Shown: one piece after another, positions 43,740 through 52,536 of the stretch
Layout of the letters: every line of letters begins with the position of its first letter
How positions within the stretch are numbered: the first letter of the stretch is position 1
DNA from: Christiangramia aestuarii
GTDB taxonomy: Bacteria > Bacteroidota > Bacteroidia > Flavobacteriales > Flavobacteriaceae
Reading direction: 5' to 3'
Assembly: GCF_009735585.1 (NCBI RefSeq)
Contig: NZ_VJVW01000004.1
Span: forward strand, 473,771-537,770
Length of the DNA: 64,000 nucleotides
Made by a program: the position numbers and the translations under genes
The notes under the pieces: model-generated
Told to the model about the DNA's origin: nothing
Databases searched by the model: none
Seen by the model: only the letters and a program-made list of their open reading frames with translations

Positions 43740-45434
43740 ATGCGCTGGACTCTAAAACCCAAATCTGACCCTATTACTGTAAATGCACTTGCAGAGAAAT
43801 TAGGTATTGGAGTTCCGGTCGCCAGGTTGCTGGTCCAGCGAGGTGTGACCACTTTTGAAGCGGCAAGGAAATTCTTCAGGCCCGATCTTAAGGATCTCCA
43901 TGACCCTTTCCTGATGAAAGATATGGACAAGGCCGTAGAAAGGATAGAACAGGCCATGGCCAACGAAGAAAACATTATGGTCTATGGCGATTATGATGTA
44001 GATGGTACTACCAGCGTTGCCCTGATGTCTTCCTTTCTCAGGTTCAGGTATCCCAATGTGACCACCTATATACCTGATCGTTATGAAGAGGGTTACGGAG
44101 TTTCTTACCAGGGCATAGATTATGCGGCAGATAATGATATAAGCCTTATCATCGCTCTCGACTGCGGAATCAAGGCCATAGAAAAGGTAGCCTATGCCAA
44201 GGAAAAGGGGGTAGATTTCGTGATCTGCGACCATCACCGCCCGGGAAGTGAGATCCCTGATGCTGTGGCCGTATTAGACCCTAAGCGGGAAGATTGTGAT
44301 TATCCTTATGATGAGCTCTGCGGATGCGGGGTGGGTTTCAAGTTGATACAGGCCATTACCAGAAAGAACAACGAACCTGAAGAAACACTGCTGCCTTACC
44401 TGGACCTGGTGGCAACAGCCATCGGGGCAGATATAGTCCCCATCACCGGGGAGAACAGGATCCTGGCTTACCACGGCCTTCACGTGATAAACGTGGCTCC
44501 CCGAAAGGGAATAAGCTGTTTGCTGGGAGATCGAAAAAAGGTGAGCATTACCGATGTGGTATTTATAGTAGCCCCGCGCATAAATGCTGCCGGGAGGATG
44601 AAACACGGTTTGCACGCGGTAAACCTGCTTACAGAAGAAGATGAGGCGGTAGCCCTGAAATATGCCGAGGAGATCGAGGCCTATAATTCTGAAAGAAGAA
44701 GTACAGATAAAAGCATTACAGAGGAGGCCAAACAACAGATCATTGCCCAGAAGGAAGAAGAGCGACTTACAACTGTGGTTTACCATGAAAACTGGCATAA
44801 GGGAGTGATCGGGATCGTTGCTTCCCGGCTAACCGAAACCTGGTACAGGCCCACCCTGGTGTTTACCAAAAGCGGGGAAAAGTTAGCAGCCTCGGCCAGG
44901 TCTGTTAAAGGTTTTGATGTCTACGAGGCCCTGGAAGGCTGTAAGGAGCATATTGAGCAGTTTGGAGGTCATAAATACGCGGCGGGTCTCACCCTGCTGG
45001 AATCTGAATACCTGAACTTCAAAAACAAGTTCGAGGAAGTGGTTTCTGAAACCATAGACCGCAACCTGCTTACCCCAGAGATCAGCATAGACGCAGAACT
45101 GGAACTTAAGGATATTACCCCTAAGTTCTACCGGATCCTGAAGCAATTCGCGCCCTTTGGCCCCGGGAACATGTCACCCGTATTTATCACCCGCGGCCTT
45201 ACCGATACCGGTTTTGGGAAGTGTGTAGGTGAAGATAAGACCCACCTAAAATGCCAGGTGCAGCAGGAGCAGGGAGGACCAAAATTCGACGTGATAGGTT
45301 TCAACCTTGGCGAAAAGCTGGAGCTGATAAGATCTGGTAAAAAATTCGATGCAGTCTATAGCCTGGACGAGAATACCTGGAACGGTAATACCAAAATTCA
45401 GCTAAAATTAAAGGATATTAAGGAAAGCCTTTAA
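43740..45434 (+). CDS. recJ: Single-stranded-DNA-specific exonuclease RecJ
   Basis: 564 residues. DHH-family motifs: MVYGDYDVDGTTSVALM, LIIALDCGIK, FVICDHHRPG, and the DHHA1 region with ASARSVKGFDVYEAL and FGGHKYAAGLTL. The C-terminal OB-like domain is present. It degrades single-stranded DNA 5' to 3' in recombination and mismatch repair. Confidence 0.96.
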   Translation: MRWTLKPKSDPITVNALAEKLGIGVPVARLLVQRGVTTFEAARKFFRPDLKDLHDPFLMKDMDKAVERIEQAMANEENIMVYGDYDVDGTTSVALMSSFLRFRYPNVTTYIPDRYEEGYGVSYQGIDYAADNDISLIIALDCGIKAIEKVAYAKEKGVDFVICDHHRPGSEIPDAVAVLDPKREDCDYPYDELCGCGVGFKLIQAITRKNNEPEETLLPYLDLVATAIGADIVPITGENRILAYHGLHVINVAPRKGISCLLGDRKKVSITDVVFIVAPRINAAGRMKHGLHAVNLLTEEDEAVALKYAEEIEAYNSERRSTDKSITEEAKQQIIAQKEEERLTTVVYHENWHKGVIGIVASRLTETWYRPTLVFTKSGEKLAASARSVKGFDVYEALEGCKEHIEQFGGHKYAAGLTLLESEYLNFKNKFEEVVSETIDRNLLTPEISIDAELELKDITPKFYRILKQFAPFGPGNMSPVFITRGLTDTGFGKCVGEDKTHLKCQVQQEQGGPKFDVIGFNLGEKLELIRSGKKFDAVYSLDENTWNGNTKIQLKLKDIKESL

Positions 45435-45499
45435 AGCCCCGCTTGCTTAAGAGCCTAGTTTTTGCGAAATTTAAGAACCAATTACTTAAAATTCGTGCT

Positions 45500-47602
45500 A
45501 TGAAAAAATTCAGCCTTCTGGCCTGTATGTTCTTTTGCTTTCATTTAATAGCCCAACAACAGGTCTCTTCACCCAATGGCGAAATAAAAATCAACTTTGA
45601 TCTTGATGAATCTGGAAAAGCCTTTTACGAGGTTAGCTTCCAGGGGAAAAAGGTCCTGGATCGTTCTTACCTGGGCTTTGATCTTCAGGATGCGGAAGCC
45701 CTTGATGATAATTTCGAAATAGCCGATACTCAGAAAAGCAGTTTCGATGAGACCTGGCCTATGCCCTGGGGTGAACAACTGGAAGTAAGGAACCACTATA
45801 ATGAGCTTATGGTTGAGCTGAAGGAAAAATCTTCACCCGGCCGCAGCCTGAAAATTGTATTTCGCGCCTATGATGATGGTATAGGTTTTAGATACGAATT
45901 TCCTGAACAGGAAAACCTGGAAGAGGTGATCATTGCCGATGAAAATACCGAATTTGCGCTCACAGGAGATCATAAGGCCTTCTGGATCCCTGGCGACTGG
46001 GATATTTATGAGCATTTGTACAACACTACCAGGGTTTCAGAAATCGATGCAACCACTAAAAGAAATAACCCGAACCTGGGCAAGCATACCTTTATTCCTG
46101 AAAATGCGGTGAACACGCCGGTAACAATGAAGGCAGATGAAGGTTATCATCTAAGCTTCCACGAGGCACAGCTTATAGATTATGCCGGTATGACCTTAAA
46201 GGTAGATCCTGAAAGCCTGAAATTGACCTCAGAACTGGTAGGTTCCGATATTACCGGCTATAAAGTGAAAAGACAGCTGCCTTTTCATACACCCTGGAGA
46301 ATGGTGATAATTACCGAAAAGGCTACTGAGCTTATAGATTCCAAGCTGGTACTTAACCTGAACGAGCCCAATAAACTGGGTGATATTTCCTGGTTTAAAC
46401 CCACGAAATATTCTGGTATCTGGTGGGAGATGCACCTGGGAAAATCTACCTGGGACATGACCGGAAACCAGGATATGAATACCTATACCAAGAATGCTAA
46501 ACCACATGGCAGGCATGGTGCCACCACCGAAAATGCCAAGGCTTTGATAGACTTCTCAGCAAAGAATGGCATCGGGGCTATGCTGGTTGAAGGCTGGAAC
46601 ACCGGCTGGGAACACTGGATAGGTTTCGAGGATCGTGAGGGAGTGTTCGATTTTGTAACTCCTTATGACGATTATGATCTTGACGAGGTGGTAGAATACG
46701 GAAAATCCAAGGGGGTGGATATTGTAATGCACCATGAAACCTCTGCCGCGCCAAGAACCTACGAAAAACAGCTGGATACAGCCTATAAACTGATGCAGAA
46801 ATACGGCATGCACGTCGTGAAATCTGGTTATGTGGGCAAGATCATCCCTAAAGGAGAATATCACCACGGGCAATGGATGGTGAACCATTATAACGATGTG
46901 GCCATCAAAGGAGCAGATTATCAGGTTACGGTGAACGCTCACGAGCCTATAAAAGCCACTGGATTAAGAAGAACCTACCCGAATATCATCGCCCGGGAGG
47001 GATTAAGAGGCCAGGAATTCAATGCCTGGGCAAGTGATGGTGGGAATCCGCCGGAGCATTTGCCTATCGTGGCATTTACCAGGATGCTGGCCGGACCTAT
47101 AGACTTTACCCAGGGAATCTTCAATATCAAGTTCGATGAATATAAGCCGGAGAACCAGGTGAACACCACGCTAGCACATCAGCTGGCCCTGTATATAGTT
47201 ATTTACAGTCCCGTACAAATGGTGCCAGACCTTCCTGAGCATTATGAAGGGAAACCTGAATTCCAGTTCATCAGGGATGTTGCCGTAGACTGGCAGCAGA
47301 CCGAAGTGCTAAACGGAGAAGTGGGAGATTTTGTGACCATTGCCCGAAAAGACAGGAACAGCGAAAACTGGTTCCTGGGAAGTGTTTCTGATGAGAATGC
47401 CCGGCAGATGCAGATCTCTTTAGATTTCCTGGATGAAGGAGCTACCTATACGGCTACCATATATGAAGATGCTGAAGACGCTCACTGGGATAAGAACCCT
47501 ACTGCCACCAATATCAGAAAAGTTGAGGTAGACTCTGGAGATAGTATAGAACTGAAGCTGGCTCCCGGTGGAGGCGCCGCTATAAGTTTAATGAAAAAAT
47601 AA
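45500..47602 (+). CDS. Glycoside hydrolase family 97 (SusB-like alpha-glucosidase)
   Basis: 700 residues from the ATG at 45500, which begins a good signal peptide (KKFSLLACMFFCFHLIAQQ). The N-terminal GH97 domain (about 22-280) opens with SSPNGEIKINFDLDESGKAF. The barrel contains WWEMHLGKSTWDM, GWNTGWEHWIGFED, MHHETSAAP and VNAHEPIKATGLRRTYPNI. The Glu in NAHE and downstream glutamates fit the inverting, SusB-like group, as opposed to the retaining alpha-galactosidase group that has a shortened Asp-dependent site. No SusC, SusD or other starch genes adjoin, so it is solitary. It should be periplasmic. Confidence 0.93.
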   Translation: MKKFSLLACMFFCFHLIAQQQVSSPNGEIKINFDLDESGKAFYEVSFQGKKVLDRSYLGFDLQDAEALDDNFEIADTQKSSFDETWPMPWGEQLEVRNHYNELMVELKEKSSPGRSLKIVFRAYDDGIGFRYEFPEQENLEEVIIADENTEFALTGDHKAFWIPGDWDIYEHLYNTTRVSEIDATTKRNNPNLGKHTFIPENAVNTPVTMKADEGYHLSFHEAQLIDYAGMTLKVDPESLKLTSELVGSDITGYKVKRQLPFHTPWRMVIITEKATELIDSKLVLNLNEPNKLGDISWFKPTKYSGIWWEMHLGKSTWDMTGNQDMNTYTKNAKPHGRHGATTENAKALIDFSAKNGIGAMLVEGWNTGWEHWIGFEDREGVFDFVTPYDDYDLDEVVEYGKSKGVDIVMHHETSAAPRTYEKQLDTAYKLMQKYGMHVVKSGYVGKIIPKGEYHHGQWMVNHYNDVAIKGADYQVTVNAHEPIKATGLRRTYPNIIAREGLRGQEFNAWASDGGNPPEHLPIVAFTRMLAGPIDFTQGIFNIKFDEYKPENQVNTTLAHQLALYIVIYSPVQMVPDLPEHYEGKPEFQFIRDVAVDWQQTEVLNGEVGDFVTIARKDRNSENWFLGSVSDENARQMQISLDFLDEGATYTATIYEDAEDAHWDKNPTATNIRKVEVDSGDSIELKLAPGGGAAISLMKK

Positions 47603-47609
47603 GGATCTG

Positions 47610-47640
47610 AACCTCGCTGATAGCGGGGTTTATTTTTTTA
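47610..47640. terminator. Bidirectional terminator between GH97 and lpxH
   Basis: AACCTCGC at 47610-47617 pairs with GCGGGGTT at 47623-47630 (one G-T pair), followed by a T-rich run. It overlaps the lpxH stop codon. Confidence 0.7.
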
Positions 47641-48388
47641 GCTTTTTAAGCTGAAGCTCGGTACCGTCGAAAACGGCATAGGTATAATGGGTTATCCAGT
47701 CTCCTGTATTGATATAGGTGGATTTGGTGTTGAGCTCTATTTCCAGTGGTAAATGCCGGTGGCCAAAAAGGAAATAATCGTAATGCTTTGTTTCAAGCTT
47801 CCTGCGGCAGTACTGGATAAGCCATTCCTTATCCTCACCCAGAAATTCCATATCTTCTTCTCCCGATATGGCCTTGTTCTTTACCGAAAAATATTGTGCG
47901 AGTGGAACTCCAAGATCCGGGTGTAACCATCTATACAGCCATTTGGAAAAAGGATTGGTAAATACCTTTTTCATTCTTTTGTAACCCTTGTCACCGGGTC
48001 CCAGGCCGTCACCATGACCAATAAGGAACTTTTTTTCGTTGAATTCGAATTCCATAGGTTGGTGATAAACGGGAATATTCAACTCCTTTTCAAAATAATC
48101 GTTCATCCAGAGGTCGTGATTTCCTACGAAGAAATAAACGGGAATGCCACTGTCCTTTATTTCGGCCAGTTTACCCAGGGTCCTGATAAAGCCCTTTGGT
48201 ACCACATGCTTGTACTCGAACCAGAAATCGAAAAGATCGCCCAGTAAGAAAATTGCGGCTGCGTCTTCCTTGATACTATCCAGCCATTTTACAAAAATAA
48301 GCTCGCGCTCACGGCTTTCCTCCATGGTTGGAGCTCCAAGGTGGTTGTCACTGGAAAAGTAGATTTTTTTGCCCTGAGGGATCTTCAT
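47630..48388 (-). CDS. lpxH: UDP-2,3-diacylglucosamine hydrolase LpxH-like
   Basis: 252 residues. Calcineurin-like phosphoesterase motifs: FSSDNHLGAP, LLGDLFDFWFEY, VGNHDLWM, LIGHGDGLGPGD and FGHRHLP. The DFWFEY and GHGDGLGPGDxxYK patterns point to LpxH rather than to a general phosphodiesterase. It removes UMP in lipid A synthesis. Confidence 0.92.
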   Translation of the reverse strand: MKIPQGKKIYFSSDNHLGAPTMEESRERELIFVKWLDSIKEDAAAIFLLGDLFDFWFEYKHVVPKGFIRTLGKLAEIKDSGIPVYFFVGNHDLWMNDYFEKELNIPVYHQPMEFEFNEKKFLIGHGDGLGPGDKGYKRMKKVFTNPFSKWLYRWLHPDLGVPLAQYFSVKNKAISGEEDMEFLGEDKEWLIQYCRRKLETKHYDYFLFGHRHLPLEIELNTKSTYINTGDWITHYTYAVFDGTELQLKKLKK

Positions 48389-48463
48389 AAACGATTAATT
48401 CGGTGGTAAAGATATAAGATTTCTCTCGTTGGTCGAAATGACAATTTTTGTTTGCAGAAATTA

Positions 48464-48536
48464 GTCACTCTGAACTTGTTCCAGGATCTAAAAAAAACAA
48501 TTAGAAAGGGGAATTGCCCTTAAATAAGTTCAGTGT
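48464..48536. repeat. Probable dispersed hairpin repeat copy
   Basis: Arms CTGAACTT (48470-48477) and AAGTTCAG (48526-48533) flank a short interior. The left end CACTCTGAACTTGTTCCAGG resembles a word I recall from many flavobacterial intergenic regions. A related piece, GGTCGAAATGAC, lies at 48431-48442. The family identity is from memory only. Confidence 0.5.
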
Positions 48537-48599
48537 TGCAATTCTGATAACAACAGGACCATTAACTGCCTGTTTTGACCAGATATTGCATACTGATAT

Positions 48600-48687
48600 G
48601 TGCGCAAGGGATAGCAGCGGTTAGCTCCCGCATTTTAGCGGGACTAAAAGCGAATAGCCCGACCCACGCCCTGGCGTGGGATGCGCC
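48600..48687. repeat. REP-like element with two hairpins abutting queD
   Basis: Hairpin 1: TCCCGC at 48626-48631 pairs with GCGGGA at 48638-48643, extended by TTAG/CTAA. Hairpin 2: CCCACGCC at 48663-48670 pairs with GGCGTGGG at 48673-48680. The block is much more GC-rich than its surroundings, and its 3' end GATGCGCCC touches the queD stop codon. It has the look of a Bacteroidota dispersed intergenic element. Confidence 0.55.
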
Positions 48688-49140
48688 CTAAGCATTATCA
48701 CTGGCATACCACTCGGCGAAAGAAGTTTCAGTTTCCTGAAGTTTGAGCGAATGAAGCTGGATATGGGAAGGAAGGTGTTTCTGGATCTTTTCGGCAAAAT
48801 CTATCACCATGTTCTCGCTGGTAGGCTGATACCCGACCAGGATGACGTGATGACCGCGACTCTTTAGCTCCTGGGCCAGTTCTATGTGCGGGGTGTTCTT
48901 GTTAAAGACCGTGGCATGGTCAAACTGGTCCACGATCTCAGACTTTACGATCTTCTTCAGGTCGCCAAAATCTATCACCATACCAAATTTCACGTTATCA
49001 CTGTCTGTGATGGGTTTCCCGATTACGGTGACACTCAGTTTATAGCTGTGACCGTGCACATTGCGGCATTTCCCGTCATAGCCGTATAGCGCGTGACCGG
49101 TTTCAAAAGAGAACTGTTTGGTGATCCTGATATTACTCAT
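48688..49140 (-). CDS. queD: 6-carboxytetrahydropterin synthase
   Basis: 150 residues. FSFETGHALYGYDGKCRNVHGHSYKLSVTV holds the His zinc ligands and the conserved Cys region (48999-49119). MVIDFGDLKKIVKSEIVDQFDHATV and PTSENMVIDFAEKI are typical QueD segments. It makes the preQ0 precursor from dihydroneopterin triphosphate. No other que genes adjoin. Confidence 0.94.
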   Translation of the reverse strand: MSNIRITKQFSFETGHALYGYDGKCRNVHGHSYKLSVTVIGKPITDSDNVKFGMVIDFGDLKKIVKSEIVDQFDHATVFNKNTPHIELAQELKSRGHHVILVGYQPTSENMVIDFAEKIQKHLPSHIQLHSLKLQETETSFAEWYASDNA

Positions 49141-49157
49141 TTAAGCAAATTTTGCTA

Positions 49158-49165
49158 CAAAGATA
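49158..49165 (-). promoter_or_regulatory. Promoter -7 element of queD
   Basis: Minus-strand TATCTTTG fits TAnnTTTG 17 bases upstream of the queD start. Confidence 0.5.
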
Positions 49166-49215
49166 ATCGAAATTTTACGGCTTAATTTTTAACATTTTCG
49201 AATTTGTTTCTGGAG

Positions 49216-49223
49216 TATATTTG
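49216..49223 (+). promoter_or_regulatory. Promoter -7 element of the 2OG oxygenase gene
   Basis: TATATTTG fits TAnnTTTG 16 bases before the ATG at 49240, in the divergent gap shared with queD. Confidence 0.5.
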
Positions 49224-49239
49224 CCAAATTTTTTTCGCC

Positions 49240-49893
49240 ATGCTTCATACAGATTTGGAACTTTTTGAGCAACTGGATTTTCGTGAGGATCCTTTATATG
49301 AGAGGATCATTTCTGATCTTCTTGAAAAGAAATACAGTATCGTTGACGATTTTTTCAATGCTGCTGAGGTTGGGATACTTCGCGGTGCCTTGCTTGATAA
49401 GTACGAAGAAGATAATTTCAAGAAGGCCGCAATAGGTAACCGTACCAACGAGGTGATCGAAAAATCTATTCGCGGGGATTTTATTCTTTGGATAAATGAA
49501 GCGGAAGCCGGCCTGGCAGAAAATATCTATTTTAAAAAGATCAATTCGCTGGTGAATTACCTTAACCGTACCTGTTTCATGGGAATCCTCACCAAGGAAT
49601 TCCATTACGCGGTTTATCCCGAAGGAACATTTTATAAGAGACACCTGGATACCTTCCAGAATGACGGGCGTAGAAAACTTTCCATGGTATGTTACCTGAA
49701 CGATGAGAACTGGAAACCGGAAAATGGAGGTGAACTTGCCATCTATACCAATAAGGATGGAGTGGAGGAGCAGGTGAACGTTTATCCTTTCCCGGGCAGG
49801 GTGGTGATCTTCGAAAGCCAGGAGCTGGAACACGAGGTAAAACCAGTAAAGGTGCCGCGTCTAAGTATCACAGGCTGGCTTAAGACGAGATAA
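49240..49893 (+). CDS. 2-oxoglutarate-Fe(II) oxygenase family protein
   Basis: 217 residues from the ATG at 49240. An earlier in-frame ATG at 49204 lies upstream of the promoter element, so it is rejected. The iron site is HLD in FYKRHLDTFQNDGRRKLSMV with the second His in QELEHEVKPV, and RLSITGW holds the Arg expected to bind 2-oxoglutarate. NDENWKPENGGELAIY is typical of the PKHD/prolyl-4-hydroxylase-like group. The substrate is unknown. Confidence 0.88.
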   Translation: MLHTDLELFEQLDFREDPLYERIISDLLEKKYSIVDDFFNAAEVGILRGALLDKYEEDNFKKAAIGNRTNEVIEKSIRGDFILWINEAEAGLAENIYFKKINSLVNYLNRTCFMGILTKEFHYAVYPEGTFYKRHLDTFQNDGRRKLSMVCYLNDENWKPENGGELAIYTNKDGVEEQVNVYPFPGRVVIFESQELEHEVKPVKVPRLSITGWLKTR

Positions 49894-50004
49894 TTATTTC
49901 CTGAAGCGTTTATAAACGAAGACTCCAATTAAAATAAGGGCAAGGATGAGCCAGAAGCCCATACCGCTTAAAAAACTAAAAAATTCCCAGGTGTCCTGAT
50001 CCAT
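49894..50004 (-). CDS. Very small membrane protein (36 residues)
   Basis: The minus-strand ORF starts at 50004 and ends at 49894, giving a product that begins MDQDTWEFFSFLSGMGFW, continues LILALILIGVFVY, and ends KRFRK. There is one hydrophobic helix and a basic C-terminus. Its ATG shares one base with the stop codon of the 59-residue gene upstream (TAATG), so translation is coupled. It abuts the stop of the oxygenase gene on the other strand. Function unknown. Support comes from coupling and a clean membrane-helix pattern only. Confidence 0.6.
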   Translation of the reverse strand: MDQDTWEFFSFLSGMGFWLILALILIGVFVYKRFRK

Positions 50005-50183
50005 TAGTTCCTATATTTCCTTGAATTTCTAACTCTCCAGCGATACCGCGCAAAAAAGAACAGCGCCAGTAAAACCAGGATCCCCAGCAGGTACCAGAAG
50101 TTCTCGGTGACGAATTCCTCAAAAGTCCAGCCCCATTGCTGTACTTCGCTTGGATCTTTATCTTTTGGTAAATGTTCCTGCAT
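50004..50183 (-). CDS. Small membrane protein (59 residues)
   Basis: The ATG at 50183 gives MQEHLPKDKDPSEVQQWGWT at the start. A TTG at 50234 would add 17 residues and is less likely. There is one helix, FWYLLGILVLLALFFFARYR, with a basic tail WRVRNSRKYRN. It and the 36-residue protein downstream share the layout acidic or aromatic N-terminus, helix, Arg/Lys-rich tail. Function unknown. Confidence 0.65.
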   Translation of the reverse strand: MQEHLPKDKDPSEVQQWGWTFEEFVTENFWYLLGILVLLALFFFARYRWRVRNSRKYRN

Positions 50184-50344
50184 CAGGCTATTATTTTTAA
50201 ATATTTCTAAATACTGTTTTGGCCATGACTTCAATCTGCGCAGAATAAGATAATTATTCTCTTTCTAAAATCGGCCGGCTTCCCGGCTTATTGTTCGCCT
50301 GGCTCGTTTTAAATTTTCCGAACCAGGCTGAAAGCTAAGCCTGT

Positions 50345-51112
50345 TTATTTTTTGAATTTCGCTAAAGCCTGCTTGGTAAATTCTGAAAGTACCAATTCCC
50401 CAGAAATGGTAGCTCTTTCATATAAAAGATGCTCCCAGTTTTCGGTGTCCTTCCAAAGTATTTTCTTCATTTCTTCAAGTGCCTGAGGATTATAGGCAGC
50501 CAGTTTTTCAGTAAAGAGCTCTACTTCCTTATCCAGATCTTTTAAAGAGTCAAAAACCCTGGCGTAAAGTCCTTTCTCCTTGGCCCAGTAAGCGTTCTTC
50601 CATTCGTGTGCGGCGAGGCTAAGTTCAGCAAGGGCATCGACACCCATCTTGCGTTCTACGGCCGGGGCGATCACAAATGGACCAATCCCGATACTCAGTT
50701 CAGAAAGTTTGATGGCCGCGGCATCGGTTGCCATGGCGTAGTCACAGGCGGCTACCAGGCCTACGCCGCCACCAACGGTCTTGCCCTGTACCCGGCCTAC
50801 GATTAGTTTCTTGCACCTGCGCATGGCATTGATCACGTTGGCAAAGCCAGAAAAGAACTGCCTGCCTTTTTCGATATCTTCAATTTCGATAAGTTCGTTA
50901 AACGAGGCGCCGGCACAGAATGCCTTTTCACCTTCAGACTTCAACAGGATCAGGTTCACATTGTCATCTTCAGAGAGCTTGTCGAGTTCCTTTTCCAGTC
51001 GGTCCAAAAGTTCCGAAGGGAACGAATTGCTGGCAGGATGGCCAAATTCAAGGTGAGCGATCTTGTTTTCTATATGTGTGTATAAACTTCCGTTCTCGCG
51101 GTTGGTAGTCAT
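50345..51112 (-). CDS. Enoyl-CoA hydratase/isomerase family protein
   Basis: 255 residues. Crotonase-fold segments: LEFGHPASNSFPSELLDRLE, AFCAGASFNEL (oxyanion hole), GKTVGGGVGLVAACDYAMA, and IKLSELSIGIGPFVIAPAVERK. The hydratase pair of Glu residues sits around the GGG..L and E(L)xIG regions, and one is seen (SELSIG). It probably acts in fatty-acid or branched-chain acyl-CoA turnover. The exact substrate is undecided. Confidence 0.9.
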   Translation of the reverse strand: MTTNRENGSLYTHIENKIAHLEFGHPASNSFPSELLDRLEKELDKLSEDDNVNLILLKSEGEKAFCAGASFNELIEIEDIEKGRQFFSGFANVINAMRRCKKLIVGRVQGKTVGGGVGLVAACDYAMATDAAAIKLSELSIGIGPFVIAPAVERKMGVDALAELSLAAHEWKNAYWAKEKGLYARVFDSLKDLDKEVELFTEKLAAYNPQALEEMKKILWKDTENWEHLLYERATISGELVLSEFTKQALAKFKK

Positions 51113-51174
51113 AAAATCCGGTTTTTACCAAAGTTAAGGATAATGCGGAAAACCAAAAGACTGGATAAGGGAAA

Positions 51175-52503
51175 CTAGACTTCTTTATTCAGATATTTCC
51201 TTCGGAAATAGACGACCAGGGTGCTGCTGCGAATAAGCATCCACACAAAAAAGGCGATCCAGATGCCGTATAGCTTTAATCCGAAATGGTCTGAAATAAG
51301 CAGAACAGGTGTGAACCCGAGGAAAGTTGCCACGAGGAGCACATTGCGAAGATATTTTGCTTCTCCCAGGCCTTTAAAGATCCCATCGAACATAAAAGCA
51401 ATGGCATTTACCGGTTGCATGATGAGGACTATCCAGAATACAGATGAAAATATGGCCAGTACGCTCGCTTCTTTGTTAAATAGCAGGCCTATCTGGTTGT
51501 AAAAAATTCCGCAAATAGCCATAAGGATTAGCGCTATCAGTACGGCGTATTTGCTGATCTTTTTACTGAGCTCCCAGAGATTCTTATAATCCCTTGCTCC
51601 CAGCAGTTTTCCTCCAATGGCATTGCCGGCATTGGCATAACCATCTATAAAGAAGCTGAAGAACAACCAGATGTTCATCAGGATACTCTGGGCGGCGATA
51701 TAGTTCTTGCCATAATCTGTCGCATAGGCATTAGCAAGGTAAATGGCGAAATTGAGCGCTGCTGTTCGCACAAACAGGTTTGCGGCCATAAGCAACAGGC
51801 CTCTCATCCTGGGATTGATTTTCAGGCTTAGCTTAAGATGAAAAGGCGTTTTCTTAAAAAAGAACCATAGCGCCATGATAAGCATGGTTGCTTGTGCGGC
51901 CAGGCTTGCGTAAGCAGCTCCCTTAAGGTGCATGGCCGGAATAAGGCCGTCTATTCCATAAACCAGCAAATAATCCAGGGCCACGTTCACGGCCGCCCCG
52001 GTCAAACTGCATTTCATGGCCCAGAGTGTATTTTGCAGCCCCCTGAACACTCCGAAGATGGCAAAAGTCACTAGTGTTAGCGGATAACCTAGAGCCCTTA
52101 TCTGGTAATAATCTTCAGAATATCTTAGGATAAGGCCTTCAGCATTATAAGCGCTGAAAATAGCCTTGGCGAAATATGCGGTGGTGATATAGATCACCAG
52201 GCTGAACAGGAAATTGAAAGCTATCGCCTGGGGGATCAGGGTCTTTACGGCATGCAGACGGTTTGCGCCTAAATGCTGTGAAACTATGGCTGAAATTGCC
52301 GTCTTTGTTTGGGCCACGATCCAGATGATCGCAGAAAGGAACGAGCCTACTATACCCGCGGCGGCCAGTGCCTCGATAGAATTTTCATCAACGTTTCCTA
52401 TTACCGCGATATCGGTAAGGGAAATGAGTGGTTCTGCAATTCCTGCGATAATTGCCGGAATGGCGATCTTATTGATGTTCCTAAAACTTACTGAATTTTC
52501 CAA
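51175..52503 (-). CDS. MATE-family efflux transporter
   Basis: 442 residues with about twelve membrane segments. MATE features: NINKIAIPAIIAGIAEPLISLTDIAVIG at the start (52399-52482), the internal GANRLHAVKTLI loop and the second-half repeat with GNAIGGKLLGARDYKN. It resembles the DinF branch. It should expel organic cations using an ion gradient. The 3' end lies 62 bases from the enoyl-CoA hydratase homologue. Confidence 0.92.
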   Translation of the reverse strand: MENSVSFRNINKIAIPAIIAGIAEPLISLTDIAVIGNVDENSIEALAAAGIVGSFLSAIIWIVAQTKTAISAIVSQHLGANRLHAVKTLIPQAIAFNFLFSLVIYITTAYFAKAIFSAYNAEGLILRYSEDYYQIRALGYPLTLVTFAIFGVFRGLQNTLWAMKCSLTGAAVNVALDYLLVYGIDGLIPAMHLKGAAYASLAAQATMLIMALWFFFKKTPFHLKLSLKINPRMRGLLLMAANLFVRTAALNFAIYLANAYATDYGKNYIAAQSILMNIWLFFSFFIDGYANAGNAIGGKLLGARDYKNLWELSKKISKYAVLIALILMAICGIFYNQIGLLFNKEASVLAIFSSVFWIVLIMQPVNAIAFMFDGIFKGLGEAKYLRNVLLVATFLGFTPVLLISDHFGLKLYGIWIAFFVWMLIRSSTLVVYFRRKYLNKEV

Positions 52504-52536
52504 GGCTGACTTTGCTGAAGGACAAATATAGAATGC

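Noticed and set aside
44274..44798. 174-codon minus-strand ORF inside recJ
   Set aside because: Overlaps the DHH and DHHA1 coding parts of recJ. No independent support.
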